DNA from: a virus
Reading direction: 5' to 3' (one strand)
Length of the DNA stretch: 23,089 bases
IMG/VR virus record: IMGVR_UViG_3300035698_004153
Span: 1 to 23,089 of that record
Shown: positions 7,188 through 15,169 of the stretch, piece after piece
Numbering within the stretch: the stretch's first letter is position 1
Layout of the letters: each line of letters opens with the position of its first letter
Notes under the pieces: generated by a model
What the model saw: the letters and a program-made list of their open reading frames with translations, nothing else
Databases searched by the model: none
Told to the model about the DNA's origin: nothing
Position numbers and translations under genes: made by a program

Positions 7188-8132
7188 ATGACGACACCGA
7201 ATCATCAGAGATGGACTGCGAAAGAGAAAGCTTTAGTCTTTAAGAAGACTGGTGTTCTTACCGCTACAAAGATTGCGAAAGCATTGAAAGCTAAGGGATT
7301 CCCTCGGCGAACAGCTGCTGCCGTCCGAGGTATCATCAGACGACACAAGACGAACTGTGATGGAGACTTGGGTAAGAGTCGGAGTATTGTGAATTCAGTA
7401 GCAAAAACTAGGATCATGTATTTCGATATCGAAGCTAGCGATCTGTCTGCTGGCTTTGGCGAGATGTTATCGTTTGGTTACTGGTGGCATGATGAGCCGG
7501 AGCCAAAGGTTCTCAACATGTATGACTACAAGGGCTGGAATAAGCTTCCGGTAGAACAACGAGATTATTATCTTGTTAAAGACGTAATGAAACTCATTGA
7601 GTCTGCTAATGTTATCATCGGCCACTATTCTACAAAGTTTGACACCCCGTTTATTCAAACTCGATGTCTCTTCCATAACTTTGGCCCCATCCCACTGCCT
7701 CTCCAGATTGATACATGGAGAATCGCCAGATACCAACTGAAGTTGAATAACAATCGTCTCAAGACAGTTGCAAAGGCTTTCAATTGTGGCGAGCAAAAAG
7801 ACGAAGTGCCCATGAACATCTGGCGTCGAGCCAAAGCTCACGACCTAGAAGCTCTTAAGATTATTTCAGCATACAACCTCCAAGATGTTAGAACTCAGCG
7901 TTCAATCACTGAGAAGCTAATGCCATTGGCCAGAGGTATTCCAAATTGGAATCTATTAACAGATGACGTCGTAGCCGCTTGTCCTTCTTGTGGTGGCACG
8001 AAGTTGGTTCACAGAGGATTTAAGTACACCAAGCTCTATAAGTATAATCGTCTACGTTGTAGCGACTGTGGTAAGTGGATGCGCGAACGCAATAGCGTCG
8101 TAGCAAAAGATGTTAAACGACACATTGACTAG
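7188..8132 (+). CDS. DEDDy-type 3'-5' exonuclease with HTH and zinc ribbon, probable trans proofreader
   Basis: A 314-residue three-part protein. Residues about 8-55 (RWTAKEKALVFKK ... AAAVRGIIRRHK) look like a SANT/Myb-type or similar helix-turn-helix. Residues about 75-245 form an RNase H-like exonuclease: MYFDIEAS (D80, E82), GHYSTKFD (D152) and YNLQDV (Tyr 229, Asp 233), the DEDDy arrangement seen in YprB-like and DNA-polymerase-type exonucleases. The C-terminus is a zinc ribbon (C265, C268, C291, C294). GGAG precedes the ATG, which follows dnaE by 3 nt. Adjacency to a polymerase without its own exonuclease suggests that it edits for DnaE, as DnaQ does in bacteria. That pairing is inference; a separate role in recombination or end processing is possible. 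Confidence 0.82.
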   Translation: MTTPNHQRWTAKEKALVFKKTGVLTATKIAKALKAKGFPRRTAAAVRGIIRRHKTNCDGDLGKSRSIVNSVAKTRIMYFDIEASDLSAGFGEMLSFGYWWHDEPEPKVLNMYDYKGWNKLPVEQRDYYLVKDVMKLIESANVIIGHYSTKFDTPFIQTRCLFHNFGPIPLPLQIDTWRIARYQLKLNNNRLKTVAKAFNCGEQKDEVPMNIWRRAKAHDLEALKIISAYNLQDVRTQRSITEKLMPLARGIPNWNLLTDDVVAACPSCGGTKLVHRGFKYTKLYKYNRLRCSDCGKWMRERNSVVAKDVKRHID

Positions 8133-8143
8133 GAGACAAAAAC

Positions 8144-8656
8144 ATGACTGACGCACGACTGCAGAAAGTGATTAAGGACATGCTAGAATCAGCGGGGACG
8201 CCAGACTCTCAGATTCTAGCTGCTCCCCAAGGAGCCGACATGGAACTTCTTGAGCCTATTGTTCTTGCAATCCAACAGCTAGAAGCTGGGATTATGCAAA
8301 TGGCTCACGGACAACAATCCATGGGCTCTGCTCTTGATGTTTCTCGATTGACTATCTATCTTCTAGTGAACTTGCTTATCGAAAAAGAAGTTCTTGTTCG
8401 TGAAGAATGGGAAGATAGGTACAATACTGACGTAGTAGAGAAAATGAAAGAACTGCATAAGCAGATCCAAGAAAAGTTTAAGGAGCAAGAAGAAGCGTTG
8501 AAGAAAGAAGCAGAAGACAAAGCACGTATTCTGGTAACTGAATCTTCTGATACTGAAGACACTAAGGATACTGAAGAAGACACCTCGGGCGTTGTCCTCC
8601 CTAGTGAACGAGAAGGAAGCGTCATCAAATTCCCCGCCAAAGATGATGAAAAATAA
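8144..8656 (+). CDS. Hypothetical coiled-coil protein
   Basis: I do not recognise this 170-residue protein. The N-terminal 90 residues look alpha-helical with a hydrophobic stretch (LTIYLLVNLLIEKEVLV). Residues about 90-128 are rich in Lys and Glu (EKMKELHKQIQEKFKEQEEA), typical of a coiled coil. The C-terminal 40 residues are acidic and Ser/Thr-rich with a TED repeat feel (SSDTEDTKDTEEDTS), and the protein ends with a VIKFPAKDDEK tail. AGGAG lies 8 nt before the ATG, a strong start. It sits between the exonuclease and a Cas4-like nuclease, so a structural or adaptor role in DNA processing is possible but not shown. Confidence 0.75.
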   Translation: MTDARLQKVIKDMLESAGTPDSQILAAPQGADMELLEPIVLAIQQLEAGIMQMAHGQQSMGSALDVSRLTIYLLVNLLIEKEVLVREEWEDRYNTDVVEKMKELHKQIQEKFKEQEEALKKEAEDKARILVTESSDTEDTKDTEEDTSGVVLPSEREGSVIKFPAKDDEK

Positions 8657-8936
8657 AACCCCATTGATCAAGCCTTTTGTTGCTCGCCGGTCTAGTGATA
8701 GGCCGGCGGCAACTGCTGGCAAACAACTGTTGGCCTCTAGAGAAGCTACTATCGTTTTGTATAAACGAAAGAAATGGGACTTGATCAAATTAGTTCATCA
8801 TCTTGCCCAAAGAGTCAAGGACCTAGAAGGCAATCAATGCCAACCTAATGCCAAGTGCCTTTTTAAAGGCCGAGAGTATATGGATCAAAAATATACAGAG
8901 GATGCCCATGAGCCATCAAAGCTATCAGATAGATGA
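8643..8936 (+). CDS. Hypothetical small basic protein
   Basis: A 97-residue protein starting MMKNKTPLIK; the second Met at 8646 is an alternative. The start overlaps the end of the previous gene by 14 nt and has only weak ribosome-binding sequence, which suggests coupled translation. It is basic in its first two thirds. A helix around residues 45-65 (KKWDLIKLVHHLAQRVKDLE) could form a short coiled coil, and two Cys residues follow. The end overlaps the next gene by 29 nt. No family recognised. The coding call rests on the uninterrupted frame filling the gap between two well-supported genes. Confidence 0.6.
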   Translation: MMKNKTPLIKPFVARRSSDRPAATAGKQLLASREATIVLYKRKKWDLIKLVHHLAQRVKDLEGNQCQPNAKCLFKGREYMDQKYTEDAHEPSKLSDR

Positions 8937-9876
8937 CAAGCCTGTCTTTTCCCTCATTGCAGAAGAAGACAATTACGAAGCAACACATAAGCGATATACT
9001 ATTCGTCGCGCAGGACTTTATCCGTCTGAAGCTTCTGTCCTATACAAAGAAGGAGACCAGGTAGTCGTTCTTGGAAAATGCATGCGTGCTGCATGGTACC
9101 GGGCTTCTGGTGTGCCCAAAACAAGTGGCCCCAACGTAGGTCTTTCTATGAAGGGACATCTTGGGAAATGGGACGAGGTTGGAACAGTTAACAAATGGAA
9201 AGAGATGGGGATTTGGCTTGATAACAATATCAAGTTCTACAATAAAGACTTGGCATTATCTGGAGAGCTTGATGCGATCCTAAGAAATCCTGTCACCGGA
9301 GGTCTCTTTGGTCTGGAATGCAAGACATTCTATGGATACTATGCAGGAAGACTTATCTGTGGAGTGAAGAGAGAAAGAGGTTCAGGTAAGTTCCTCGCCG
9401 GAAGACCAAGGCCTGAGCATTTCCTTCAGACACTGCTCTATTTCTGGGAATACAGGAATCAACTTGATGAATTTCGTCTCTATTATTTAGAACGAGGCGA
9501 CGGACATCGAATAGAATTCAGGGTAGGCTTCGAAGAACTACCAGACGGCCGTCATCAATGTTATTGGGAGCAAATCCCAGGTAAATATTGGAATGCATTT
9601 GCTGCCGGCAAAGTACTACAACCCTATACTATCGAAGATATTCATGATCGATATACCCAGTTACTCACATCCTTGAGAGCCAAAAAGTTACCGCCTAAAG
9701 ATTTCGAGGCCGAGTGGGATGCTAAGAAAATAGAATTTGAATACGCTCAAGGTAACGTATCCAAAACTAATTATGATAAATGGGAAAAGAAACCAGAGAC
9801 AAATAAGCTAGGCGCTTGGAACTGCTCCTACTGCCAATGGCAAGGCCAATGCACTCAGGATTCTTTGACCTATTGA
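8908..9876 (+). CDS. Cas4/RecB-like PD-(D/E)XK nuclease with Fe-S cluster signature
   Basis: A 322-residue nuclease-fold protein. One Cys near the N-terminus (GKCMRAAWYR, C58) and three near the C-terminus (NCSYCQWQGQC, C306, C309, C315) give the four-Cys arrangement that binds an Fe-S cluster in Cas4 and AddB-type nucleases. Active-site residues are visible: GELDAI (D122) and GLECKTF (E137, K139), then QTLLYF, the helix that often follows in RecB-like domains. The ATG at 8908 has GAGG 6 nt upstream; an in-frame ATG at 8902 is too close to it. Such enzymes resect or trim DNA ends with 5'-3' or 3'-5' polarity. With recA and a primase-helicase nearby, a role in recombination or replication end processing is likely. 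There is no CRISPR array or Cas1/Cas2 here. Confidence 0.85.
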   Translation: MSHQSYQIDDKPVFSLIAEEDNYEATHKRYTIRRAGLYPSEASVLYKEGDQVVVLGKCMRAAWYRASGVPKTSGPNVGLSMKGHLGKWDEVGTVNKWKEMGIWLDNNIKFYNKDLALSGELDAILRNPVTGGLFGLECKTFYGYYAGRLICGVKRERGSGKFLAGRPRPEHFLQTLLYFWEYRNQLDEFRLYYLERGDGHRIEFRVGFEELPDGRHQCYWEQIPGKYWNAFAAGKVLQPYTIEDIHDRYTQLLTSLRAKKLPPKDFEAEWDAKKIEFEYAQGNVSKTNYDKWEKKPETNKLGAWNCSYCQWQGQCTQDSLTY

Positions 9877-9899
9877 GACCCCAACCAAAGGAAAAACTA

Positions 9900-10541
9900 A
9901 TGGGACTGCGTATCGGACTAGATATGGACGGCACAGTTGTAGATTTCACTACAGCTAGCTTTGCTAAAGTTAAAAAATTGTATGGTATCGAGATGACGAA
10001 AGAAGATGCCTCCGAACCACGAACAGCCAAATTAGTTTGGGATAGAATGACGGACGAACAGAAATCATCTTATAATGATTATCGAGAGCTATATGCTGAA
10101 ATTTGTGATCCTGGATTCTTTCTCAGTCTTCAACCATTTGATGGTGCTGTTACTGCTGTCAATGCACTGGTAGCCGCTGGTCATGAAATTGTATGGATTA
10201 CTAAGGTTCTCAACTGGGAGCGTTCTGCTCCCGAAAAAGACTTGTGGCTGAGACAATGGTTTCCTGACATCCCGTATCAGAAAATCATGGTAGACTCTGT
10301 AGAAGCTAAAAGCTTAGTGGACGTTGATGTTATGGTAGATGATGATCCTAGAGTTCATGCTGGATTCCAATTCACATTCTCGATACTGATCCGACAACCT
10401 TGGAATCAAAATTATCGAGGTAAATGTCATGCGGATGTTGATTCGGTTGTCGACGCATTGTCTATCATCTCTAATCTTCAGAATGTAGATGAGTGCAGGG
10501 AAAAAACATTTTCTGAGTGGGCCGCGAAAGGACTGAGTTGA
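9900..10541 (+). CDS. HAD-family 5'(3')-deoxyribonucleotidase-like phosphatase
   Basis: A 213-residue protein starting MGLRIGLDMDGTVVDF. The nucleophile motif DxDGT (D8, D10) is followed by the helical insert expected of deoxynucleotidases. A WITK segment supplies the motif II Thr, and VMVDDDPRVHAG supplies the acidic motif IV. The family removes the phosphate from deoxynucleoside monophosphates and so tunes dNTP pools. AAAGGAAAAA lies just upstream of the ATG at 9900. Longer in-frame starts would overlap the previous gene and add an unrelated leader. The stop overlaps the primase-helicase start as TGATG/ATGA. Together with nrdJ, thyX and the Nudix gene this is part of a nucleotide-pool set. 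Other HAD substrates cannot be excluded. Confidence 0.82.
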   Translation: MGLRIGLDMDGTVVDFTTASFAKVKKLYGIEMTKEDASEPRTAKLVWDRMTDEQKSSYNDYRELYAEICDPGFFLSLQPFDGAVTAVNALVAAGHEIVWITKVLNWERSAPEKDLWLRQWFPDIPYQKIMVDSVEAKSLVDVDVMVDDDPRVHAGFQFTFSILIRQPWNQNYRGKCHADVDSVVDALSIISNLQNVDECREKTFSEWAAKGLS

Positions 10542-13000
10542 TGAGACAACGACTTGTTAATCTTGAGGCTATGATTCAAGCTCTAAAGCCATATCTAGAA
10601 CAGTACTTACAAGAACAGGGAATTGATACTACCAAAGGCTTCCTCTGTGTGAATCCTGAACATCATGATGGCGATCCTTCGATGCATATGTCGAAAGAAT
10701 ATCCTGGTTGTGCTTACTGTTATGGTTGTGGTGTTACCATGGATATCTTTCAGGCTGCTCATTGGCTTGAGGCTAAAGGTATTCGTGGACATGAATTCAT
10801 TGAAGATAATATTAAATATTTGGCAGAAAAGTTTGGCGTCAGTGTCAAGCTCGAAGACCTTACACCAGAAGAGATCTATGAGTATCGCACATACGCTGCT
10901 TATGCATTAGCATCTAAGCTTATTGGAGATCCTAGCTTTGGTGATTACTCTATGGTGGATACCGAAATTGATCGTCGGCAATGGAACAAAGAAAAGTTAG
11001 TGATTTGGGGAATTGGCACCGTTGACAACAAGGCATTCAGGGAACGAATGAAAGCCGCTGGGTATGAACCAAAGTTTCTAGCTAATATAGATCTTGAAAG
11101 ACCTAACTTATTCGCTTCTCATAATCTACTCTTTACTGTTCATGATGATTTGGGCAGGCCAGTTGGCTTTAGCGCCAAGAACCTTAAGCACAAGCATGAC
11201 GATAAGACCTCGGGCCCCAAGTATATTAATACACGAGGTACTGGTCTTGAGTGTGCGATTTTTAAGAAAGGCGAGCGACTATATGGTTTTGATATTGCTC
11301 GTGAAGCTACTTCGCCTCTCTATATTTTCGAAGGCCAGGCAGATGTCATCACGGCGAGACATTATGGGCTAACAAATTGTTGTTGTACGTTAGGAACTGC
11401 AATAACAGACCATCATATTAATTTACTAAAAAAGCATGGCACGTTTTCTATCGTCTTGGTATTTGATGGTGATGCCGCAGGAGAACTTGCGGTTCAAAAA
11501 GCTTTAGATAATAAATTTGCGGCCGAACGAGACTTTCGAGTCAAGCTCTGTCAACTACCTGATGGCGAAGACCCAGATGAGTTGCTAAGACTTCGAGGCA
11601 TAGATGAATTCGTACGGCTAAAGAAATGGTCTGCATTCGAGTGGCGCATGGCGCGATTCATGGAAGAAGAAACAGATAATGAGGATATGCAGGATGATCG
11701 CAGACGAGAAGTTGCCGAACGAATGGCAGCTATTATCGTAAGTGAACAATCTCATATCCGTCAGGAAGAGATGGGCAAACAGGTGGCCAAAATGACTGGC
11801 TACGATCTTGCTACTATTATGTCAGAGGTCAAACGATTAAGGAGCGAAAAAGAAGCAGCGATTCAGGTTCGAAAGAAAGCTGTGATTGAAGCATTAGTAT
11901 GGGAGACTAAAAAGAATCCAGACGAGGCAGAAATGGCCTTAGTCCAAGCTCAACATGCGTTAGCTGATATCAATAAAGCAATTCAGAATGATGATTCTGC
12001 TAGCTCTGTGTTGAACATGGTGCTAACTCAGAAAGAAACTGACGAGCAAAAGAGCGGAGACTTCGCTGGCTTCTTTATGAAACCATGGGGACTCGGAGGG
12101 CTTGGCGCCAGGCTTAATGATGACTGGAGAACTGATACTCTTGTGTTCATTGGCGGCTCAGAACAAAGCGCCAAGACAACTCTTGCTTCTCAAATGGCAT
12201 ATGAAATAGCAGATGACAAGCGTAATAACGCTATCTGTATCTATCATTCTATTGATGATGCAGCGAGAATGATTTTGTACAAATGGGTTTGTCAGGCAAC
12301 CGGAGATACTAAATTACTTCTTAATCATATCTCCAGCCCCACATATTGGGCCAAGCAAGAAGGTAGTGCCTGGGTACCAAAAGCTCGGGAAGCGGCCTAC
12401 CGTAAAATAATACAGATGGTAAAAGACGAGAAGCTCGTTCTTCGTGATGCATCTGATGGTCAGTCTCTCTATTATATAGAACAAGTAGCAAGATATTATC
12501 GCGCAAAATATCCAGAGAAACGCATAGTGCTATTCTGTGATAACTTTCATAAGTATCCAGACTACTCAGAAATTCAAGGCCATGAGAGAGTAAAGAGACT
12601 TAGTAACCTCATTAAGAATATGACGGTTGGAAACCATATGACTATTGTTGCCACCGTCGAGTACAGAAAGCTGGCTCCCGGAGAGAAACCTTCTAACTTA
12701 GCACTTGCTGAATCTCGTGCCTTGAGTTACGATGCCTCTGTTATCCTCCACTTGCATAACGAGATCCATCATTCTAATGAAGAAGAAGCTGTTCTGGTTC
12801 ATAGAGATGAAAATGGTAAAGTCCTGCCTAGAATCTGGGTAAAGTTTGGCAAGAATAAAGTTTCTGGCTATGAGGGACGAGAATTCGTAGATCTCTTTGG
12901 TGCCGCCGGTCAGGTCCGAGCCGTAGATTTAGATACGGCCCTAGTAGAACAACGAGAACGATTGGAGTTCTTAAAAGAACATAAACCCCGTGGGTTTTAA
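10541..13000 (+). CDS. Bifunctional primase-helicase (T7 gp4-like)
   Basis: An 819-residue fusion of DNA primase and SF4 (DnaB-type) helicase. The CHC2-type zinc finger is at residues 36-63 (C36, a His at 41/42, C60, C63 within CAYCYGCG). A TOPRIM domain follows with IFEGQAD (E264) and VFDGDAAGE (D309, D311). The helicase domain has an unusual Walker A, GGSEQSAKTT (K545; Ala replaces the usual Gly before Lys), and a Walker B-like VLFCDN. It would unwind the fork and lay primers for DnaE. The ATG at 10541 overlaps the preceding TGA. An in-frame start 24 nt upstream lies inside the previous gene and is less likely. The 3' end overlaps a small hairpin at 12983-12997. Confidence 0.92.
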   Translation: MRQRLVNLEAMIQALKPYLEQYLQEQGIDTTKGFLCVNPEHHDGDPSMHMSKEYPGCAYCYGCGVTMDIFQAAHWLEAKGIRGHEFIEDNIKYLAEKFGVSVKLEDLTPEEIYEYRTYAAYALASKLIGDPSFGDYSMVDTEIDRRQWNKEKLVIWGIGTVDNKAFRERMKAAGYEPKFLANIDLERPNLFASHNLLFTVHDDLGRPVGFSAKNLKHKHDDKTSGPKYINTRGTGLECAIFKKGERLYGFDIAREATSPLYIFEGQADVITARHYGLTNCCCTLGTAITDHHINLLKKHGTFSIVLVFDGDAAGELAVQKALDNKFAAERDFRVKLCQLPDGEDPDELLRLRGIDEFVRLKKWSAFEWRMARFMEEETDNEDMQDDRRREVAERMAAIIVSEQSHIRQEEMGKQVAKMTGYDLATIMSEVKRLRSEKEAAIQVRKKAVIEALVWETKKNPDEAEMALVQAQHALADINKAIQNDDSASSVLNMVLTQKETDEQKSGDFAGFFMKPWGLGGLGARLNDDWRTDTLVFIGGSEQSAKTTLASQMAYEIADDKRNNAICIYHSIDDAARMILYKWVCQATGDTKLLLNHISSPTYWAKQEGSAWVPKAREAAYRKIIQMVKDEKLVLRDASDGQSLYYIEQVARYYRAKYPEKRIVLFCDNFHKYPDYSEIQGHERVKRLSNLIKNMTVGNHMTIVATVEYRKLAPGEKPSNLALAESRALSYDASVILHLHNEIHHSNEEEAVLVHRDENGKVLPRIWVKFGKNKVSGYEGREFVDLFGAAGQVRAVDLDTALVEQRERLEFLKEHKPRGF
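12983..12997 (+). terminator. Weak terminator-like hairpin at primase-helicase stop
   Basis: AAACCC (12983-12988) pairs with GGGTTT (12992-12997) around a 3-nt loop, overlapping the last codons of the primase-helicase gene. It is followed by TTAAAATATA rather than a real U-run, so termination would be weak. It may only attenuate read-through or protect the 3' end. Confidence 0.3.
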
Positions 13001-13029
13001 AATATAGCATGTTGTGTCGCGGAGGTCCT

Positions 13030-13182
13030 ATGAAACAAATAGTAAGCGCGGTAGCAACTGCTGGAGTTGCGGATGCAATAAGTAAAACAAAAGTTGTTCG
13101 CAGTGTTATCTCCGAAGCTATTCGGAAAACAGAGGCGGCGGCTAATTTACTTGAAAAAATAGCAAGGGCATCGAATAAGTAG
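13030..13182 (+). CDS. Small hypothetical protein, 50 residues
   Basis: An uncharacterised short ORF starting MKQIVSAVATAGVADAISKT and ending with TAG. It is preceded by a perfect GGAGG (13021-13025) with a 4-nt spacer, the best ribosome binding site in this part of the window. It fills the gap between the primase-helicase and the Cas4-like gene. The product is Ala-rich, basic and predicted to be largely helical (SEAIRKTEAAANLLEKIARA is amphipathic). It has no Cys and no obvious signal peptide. Function unknown. Confidence 0.6.
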   Translation: MKQIVSAVATAGVADAISKTKVVRSVISEAIRKTEAAANLLEKIARASNK

Positions 13183-13214
13183 AGATAAGTATTCTATTAA
13201 CCTTGGTAACCATC

Positions 13215-13937
13215 ATGTATCTGACAACAAAAGACATAGCGTGTTATATTTTTTGCCCACGGCTACAACAAAAACAACGAAAGGATATTCTCTTTCCCCC
13301 GTTGTCAATGACAGAAGTGTATCTTCGGAGAGCATTTGTGGCCGCCGAGGCCGCCGCAGCATTGAAGGACAACATTGTAACCTCACGCAAGTTATTATCT
13401 GCGTGGGAGAAACTATGGTGGCCAGCGGTAGCAAACACTCAACTAGACTTAAAAGCAGCTGATGCCGCCTCTCTTAAGGCTAGTTATAAATTCACTGACT
13501 ATTGCAAATATGATATCTCAGACTGGATGTTTCCTACCGTTGGTGCCAACGTTAATCTTGATATGAAAATAGGATCCACTGTCATCAAAGCTCATGCTGA
13601 CGTTGTCAAGGTGGATATGCATCAAGATACACCAACAACTGTACTTATCAACTTTGGGACTCAAGATTATAATCATTTGTCAGCGGCAGCCGATCCTGTA
13701 ATAAAAGCAACAGCTTATGCTTTCTATAGTGGAAGGAATGAAACGATTGTACATTCTGCTGTGAATATAAGTGATCGTCGAGATAAAATAAAGATAGTAA
13801 CTTCAGTTTTTCGCCCAAAAGTTATGGATGAAATTAGAAAGATGTTGTATTATGTAAGTCGAGGAATTACAGCAGGAACTTACTTCCCCAATCCATCTGC
13901 CTGTAAAGACTGTAGAGTATGTCAAAATTTTATTTAA
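13215..13937 (+). CDS. Cas4-like protein with degenerate nuclease site
   Basis: A 240-residue protein. The N-terminus TTKDIACYIFCPRLQQ (C10, C14) has the CPR signature of Cas4/RecB-type Fe-S nucleases, and the C-terminus has three Cys residues (CKDCRVC, C230, C233, C236). HADVV (D129) sits where the first acidic motif should be. The second motif, normally I-x-D-Y-K-T-G, reads LINFGTQDY, with Asn 146 and Gly 148 in place of the catalytic Asp and Lys. The fold and metal cluster may therefore be kept while cleavage is lost. ATG at 13215 was chosen over TTG at 13203; neither has a strong Shine-Dalgarno. It may be a structural partner or DNA-binding paralogue of the 8908-9876 nuclease. Family assignment is moderately sure. 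Confidence 0.65.
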   Translation: MYLTTKDIACYIFCPRLQQKQRKDILFPPLSMTEVYLRRAFVAAEAAAALKDNIVTSRKLLSAWEKLWWPAVANTQLDLKAADAASLKASYKFTDYCKYDISDWMFPTVGANVNLDMKIGSTVIKAHADVVKVDMHQDTPTTVLINFGTQDYNHLSAAADPVIKATAYAFYSGRNETIVHSAVNISDRRDKIKIVTSVFRPKVMDEIRKMLYYVSRGITAGTYFPNPSACKDCRVCQNFI

Positions 13938-14221
13938 TTAATGAACGACGCTTTCCCCTACAGGTAGAAAATCATACGAACACTGATCTTCTTTCGTATT
14001 ATCGATGGGAACATAGAGTTACCATAGGATATAGCGGACGTAGATTCATGCTCTTTCTCGATAACCTAAAAAGTTCTGTCTATATAGAAGAGACAACAAT
14101 GGGACTGAAAGAAATTGAAGACGATGAACTTTGGGACTCTCTCTTCCACTGGGCTACTGAAAAAGGTTTCCTCATGGTGATTCCACCGCTGGTAAAACCA
14201 AAGATACAAAGGTTCGTATAA
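13919..14221 (+). CDS. Hypothetical protein
   Basis: A 100-residue protein starting MSKFYLINERRFPL, overlapping the Cas4-like gene by 19 nt. It looks like an alternating strand-rich small domain (HRVTIGYSGRRFMLFLDNL, then SVYIEE) followed by an acidic helix (EIEDDELWDSLFHWATEKG). No metal motif, signal peptide or membrane segment. Family not recognised. The stop overlaps the next ATG as TAATG, so the two are probably translated together. Confidence 0.65.
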   Translation: MSKFYLINERRFPLQVENHTNTDLLSYYRWEHRVTIGYSGRRFMLFLDNLKSSVYIEETTMGLKEIEDDELWDSLFHWATEKGFLMVIPPLVKPKIQRFV

Positions 14222-14589
14222 TGAGTCATATAACATGTTCACCGTATGCAGATTTGTTTCCTCAAAAGGATTCAAAATTACCTATCAAGGAAGAAATTTA
14301 TAAAGAATTACTTTTGATTATAGAGGATGCCAGAGGACAAATGATTGATCCTCAATTAATTCAGAAACTACAATCACAAATCTATAATAAGATACTTTAC
14401 TATGTCTCACGAGGAGACATCGATCATCGAAGATGGCAAGACGATCATCATATTGTTGTTCAGACGGCACATGATTATCATCGGGAACTAATCGAAAAAC
14501 ATTTACCCGTCACTGAAGTTCCTAACAGTAATCAGGTTCATGTTCGTCTCCCCCAATGGTTAGTTGATTGGCTCGAAGAAGATGAGTAA
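14221..14589 (+). CDS. Hypothetical protein
   Basis: A 122-residue protein starting MSHITCSPYADLF. It has a long central helical region (IKEEIYKELLLIIEDARGQM through QSQIYNKILYYVSRG) and a His/Asp-rich stretch (GDIDHRRWQDDHHIV, then TAHDYHRELIEKH) that could bind metal, though no known motif is matched. It ends in an acidic LPQWLVDWLEEDE tail. The phrase YYVSRG also occurs near the end of the Cas4-like protein. The start overlaps the preceding stop (TAATG), and the end overlaps the next gene by 8 nt. Function unknown. Confidence 0.65.
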   Translation: MSHITCSPYADLFPQKDSKLPIKEEIYKELLLIIEDARGQMIDPQLIQKLQSQIYNKILYYVSRGDIDHRRWQDDHHIVVQTAHDYHRELIEKHLPVTEVPNSNQVHVRLPQWLVDWLEEDE

Positions 14590-15169
14590 GAAGTCCAAGA
14601 CACCAGAGGCTACGGCAGCGAATGCAAGTAAATTACATCGAAGGGTTGGAACCCTGCTAACAGAACTCTTTTCTAACTATTCAGTGAGACAAGAGTATCC
14701 AGTACAGCAAGTAAACTATAAATTCAAGTCCGGTAGAGAACGTTTTGATTGGGTTATCCTCGAACTAAAGGTAATTATAGAAGTTATGGGGATCCAGCAT
14801 TTTCAACCTACTTGTTTCGGTGGCATTACGCTAGATAAGGCGAAACGAAATTACAGGAAACAGACTGAGAGGGACTGGGAGAAGCGAGCAGCGGCTGTTG
14901 CCGCCGGCTGGGCCTATACAACTGTTAGCTACCAGGAACCTGGTATCGCTGCTGAGGCCTTACTCTCGAGGATCTCAGAAGCTATTGAAGGTGTACAGCT
15001 AGCTACTGACTCTCAAGACACTAAATTTAAGACAAAGATACAGAACCCGAAGGAGTACCGATGGCAAAACACAAAGATACAACACCCGAAAGAACATCAA
15101 TGGCCGAGTGGGAAGATACAAAGTCAAGGGTTCAAGAAGACATGGAATCCCAAGACAGACGAGAGGTAG
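14582..15169 (+). CDS. VSR/EDxHD-like endonuclease with repetitive C-terminal tail
   Basis: A 195-residue protein. Residues 34-120 have the layout of VSR-type nucleases and phage EDxHD homing endonucleases: ERFDWVI (D56), VIIEVMGIQHF (E67, H73) and ERDWEKRAAAVAAGW (about 97-110), then a strand TTVSY. Such enzymes nick or cut DNA at mismatches, structures or homing sites. The last 45 residues are a basic tail of imperfect 13-residue repeats (KIQNPKEYRW, KIQHPKEHQW, KIQSQG), encoded by a 39-nt tandem repeat. The ATG at 14582 sits in ATGAGTAA over the previous stop; an upstream TTG is less likely. Its 3' end overlaps another good ORF in a different frame. Whether it is a mobile or resident endonuclease is uncertain. 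Confidence 0.65.
   Translation: MSKKSKTPEATAANASKLHRRVGTLLTELFSNYSVRQEYPVQQVNYKFKSGRERFDWVILELKVIIEVMGIQHFQPTCFGGITLDKAKRNYRKQTERDWEKRAAAVAAGWAYTTVSYQEPGIAAEALLSRISEAIEGVQLATDSQDTKFKTKIQNPKEYRWQNTKIQHPKEHQWPSGKIQSQGFKKTWNPKTDER
15032..15130 (+). repeat. Imperfect 39-nt tandem repeat, two copies plus a partial third
   Basis: Unit 1 (15032-15070) and unit 2 (15071-15109) both begin ACAAAGATACA and agree at about 28 of 39 positions; a partial third copy starts near 15110 (GGGAAGATACA). The 39-nt length keeps both overlapping frames open. One encodes the repetitive tail of the VSR-like nuclease and the other the beginning of the next ORF. Each unit carries an ATG at the same phase (15061 and 15100). 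Confidence 0.7.

Noticed and set aside
8908-9876. CRISPR-associated Cas4 role
   Set aside because: No repeats, Cas1 or Cas2 anywhere in the window; Cas4-like nucleases are common in phage recombination modules.
13151-13179. Possible promoter TTGAAA-17-AATAAG before the Cas4-like gene
   Set aside because: The -10 matches at only four of six positions and overlaps the end of a small ORF; not strong enough to list.
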